NCBI GenBank assembly: GCA_965602635.1
Contig: CBFCZU010000035.1
Span: 1 to 24,340, forward strand
Source of the DNA: CBFCZU01 sp965602635
Lineage (GTDB): Bacteria; Planctomycetota; Phycisphaerae; SM23-33
DNA: 24,340 nt
Reading direction: 5' to 3'
In this document: piece by piece, positions 23,386 through 24,340 of the stretch
Position numbering within the stretch: the first letter of the stretch is position 1
Layout of the letters: the number at the start of each line of letters is the position of its first letter
The notes under the pieces: model-generated
What the model saw: only the letters and a program-made list of their open reading frames with translations
What the model was told of the DNA's origin: nothing
The model's database searches: none
Position numbers and translations under genes: made by a program

Positions 23386-23946
23386 ATGGCCAAGACCACG
23401 AAGCCGAACATCCTGACCATCTGCCTGACCGGGCTGCTCGCGTGGGTCATTCCCGGGGCCGGGCACGTCTTCCTGGGCCGCACCGTCCGAGGGCTCATCA
23501 TCTGCATCTGCATCAACGGGCTGTTCTGGGCCGGCGTGGCCTTCGGCGGAGTCTTCACCGTCGAGCCGCTCGGACAGAAGTGGTGGTTCGCCGCACAGAT
23601 GTGCACCGGGGTCTCCGGCGCCGCCGGGTGGGTCCGCCAGGAAAGATACCGGAGGAAAGTCACCGCCGAATTCGACAACCCCAACCTGCGGGCGCCGACC
23701 CCGACGCGGCGGGACCTCGGCCGAGGCGACCTCGCCCCCGAGTGGTGGGCCGCATACAACTATGCCCTCGCAGCCGAGGGCGTCAACCTCAACTACCCAG
23801 CCGACACCGTCGCACGGGCCTATTCCGGCGTCGCCGGAATGCTCAACCTCATGTGCATCTTCGATGCCATTCTCCTGGCCGCCATGGGCAGCTTTGGCGA
23901 GCCGCCGCCCCAGGCCAAGCCCAAGGGCGAGGAGGTGGCCGCATGA
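23386..23946 (+). CDS. Small multi-pass membrane protein (DUF6677/TM2-like)
   Basis: This is a 186-aa protein with hydrophobic helices at about 8-30, 35-57, 67-85 and 143-165. The segment IPGAGHVFLGRTVRGLI looks like a TM2-type motif (PGaGhfYlGr). The middle part between helices 3 and 4 is charged and holds LAPEWWAAYNYALAAEGVNLNY. I believe this matches planctomycete DUF6677 proteins, whose role is unknown. ATG 23386 was chosen over the upstream GTG 23338 because the first 16 residues are unlike a membrane protein start. The stop overlaps the next start as ATGA. Confidence 0.75.
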   Translation: MAKTTKPNILTICLTGLLAWVIPGAGHVFLGRTVRGLIICICINGLFWAGVAFGGVFTVEPLGQKWWFAAQMCTGVSGAAGWVRQERYRRKVTAEFDNPNLRAPTPTRRDLGRGDLAPEWWAAYNYALAAEGVNLNYPADTVARAYSGVAGMLNLMCIFDAILLAAMGSFGEPPPQAKPKGEEVAA

Positions 23947-24158
23947 GCGGGCTCTTCGTACATCCCGTCCAAATGGGCATGAACCACATCTTCCTCGTCG
24001 TGCCCCTGTGCTTCGTCGTCGGGATCGTCTATAAGGCCATTCGCGTAAATCACTTGAGGCAACTGCCGCTGCAGGTCCTGGGCCTCTGGGCCTACATGCT
24101 CGCCGGCCTGTCCATTCTCGGCGTCGCATTCTTCCTCCTGCTCGAATACGTCGCCTGA
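23943..24158 (+). CDS. Small two-helix membrane protein
   Basis: This is a 71-aa hydrophobic protein with helices at about 15-33 and 45-68 and a short basic loop (YKAIRVNHLRQLPLQ) between. I do not recognise a family. GAGGAGG lies 7 bases before its ATG, which overlaps the stop of the DUF6677-like gene; the two are probably partners in one membrane complex. Confidence 0.75.
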   Translation: MSGLFVHPVQMGMNHIFLVVPLCFVVGIVYKAIRVNHLRQLPLQVLGLWAYMLAGLSILGVAFFLLLEYVA

Positions 24159-24167
24159 GCCACGCCG

Positions 24168-24313
24168 CGGACCACCTCGGAACCGTCCGGAACCACCCGG
24201 AATCCCGATGGATCGGGACGGAACGAAACGGAACGAAACGGAAAGTTTCGGAACCAAACGGAACGAAACGGAAAGTTTCGGAAAGAAACGGAACGTTCCG
24301 CAACGGGCCCGAA
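24168..24313. repeat. Decameric CGGAA-type repeat array in 10-bp phase
   Basis: CGGAA recurs every 10 bases: exact at 24178, 24188, 24198, then after an 11-bp palindromic interruption at 24219, 24229, 24239, 24249, 24259, 24269, 24279 and 24289, with degenerate units at 24168, 24299 and 24309. Units 24219-24248 and 24249-24278 form a 30-bp higher-order repeat with one mismatch. A3 or T3 runs fall every 10 bases from 24226 to 24288, so the DNA may be curved. Hairpins CGAAAC/GTTTCG (24234-24250, 24264-24280) and the palindrome CGGAACGTTCCG (24289-24300) are embedded. No gene is supported here. Confidence 0.9.
24203..24218. repeat. Palindrome inside the decamer array
   Basis: TCCCGAT (24203-24209) and ATCGGGA (24212-24218) are perfect reverse complements around GG. 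This is where the 10-bp phase shifts by one base. It is 44 bases past the last stop codon and may also act as a terminator. Confidence 0.7.
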
Positions 24314-24340
24314 ATGCGTAAGTCCATGCGTGTCAAGGCC

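Noticed and set aside
24168..24313. CRISPR or simple microsatellite
   Set aside because: The 10-bp period is far too short for CRISPR, and the units vary in an ordered way with hairpins and a 30-bp higher order, unlike slippage of one unit.
22717..24336. 539-aa minus-strand frame with FRFVPF repeats at its start
   Set aside because: It arises from the decamer array and from antisense reading of real genes; no start signal and no conserved domain.

Overview
The window is GC-rich, densely coded DNA from a Gram-negative-type bacterium, most probably a planctomycete of the Phycisphaerae kind. The evidence is a type II prepilin-like protein with an H-X9-DG-like tail, a von Willebrand A / amidotransferase-like membrane protein and a DUF4159 protein, a sulfatase beside an FG-GAP protein, several lipoproteins, and LPS-core type genes (GT9 heptosyltransferase and WaaP-like kinases). 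This placement is inferred from family content; no 16S rRNA gene is present.

Layout. 1-1450: rpmB (bL28) on the minus strand, a small GIY-YIG protein, a complete tRNA-Leu(CAG), and three copies of a cassette made of the tRNA-Leu 3' end interrupted by a 35-bp palindrome. One copy is inverted upstream of the GIY-YIG gene; two lie in a 120-bp tandem repeat after the tRNA. 1453-4425 (minus): a 990-aa lipoprotein with carboxypeptidase-regulatory-like domains and a probable C-terminal propeller, under a promoter with consensus hexamers. 4690-13440 (plus): a DUF4159/squalene-cyclase-like protein, a prepilin-like protein with a small lipoprotein, a VWA membrane protein, and an FG-GAP protein. 13461-14804 (minus): a sulfatase. 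14955-16833 (plus): DUF2752 protein and two related lipoproteins joined by ATGA overlaps. 16894-23296 (plus): GT4-like protein, double WaaP-like kinase, GT9, Maf, DUF192 and a SpoIIE-type phosphatase. 23386-24158: two coupled small membrane proteins. 24168-24313: a decameric repeat array in 10-bp phase.

How the parts fit. The GT4-like, kinase and GT9 genes probably build or decorate the LPS core. The DUF2752-lipoprotein trio looks like an envelope module of unknown role. The sulfatase and FG-GAP protein suggest use of sulfated carbohydrate, although neither has a visible export signal. Genes that begin transcription units often lack a Shine-Dalgarno sequence and have promoter-like hexamers ending only 9-14 nt before the start codon, which suggests leaderless or ultra-short-leader mRNAs.

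The most unusual signals are the palindrome-interrupted tRNA-Leu cassettes around the GIY-YIG gene, the helically phased decamer array at the right end, the tandem-duplicated kinase protein, and the very short predicted leaders.
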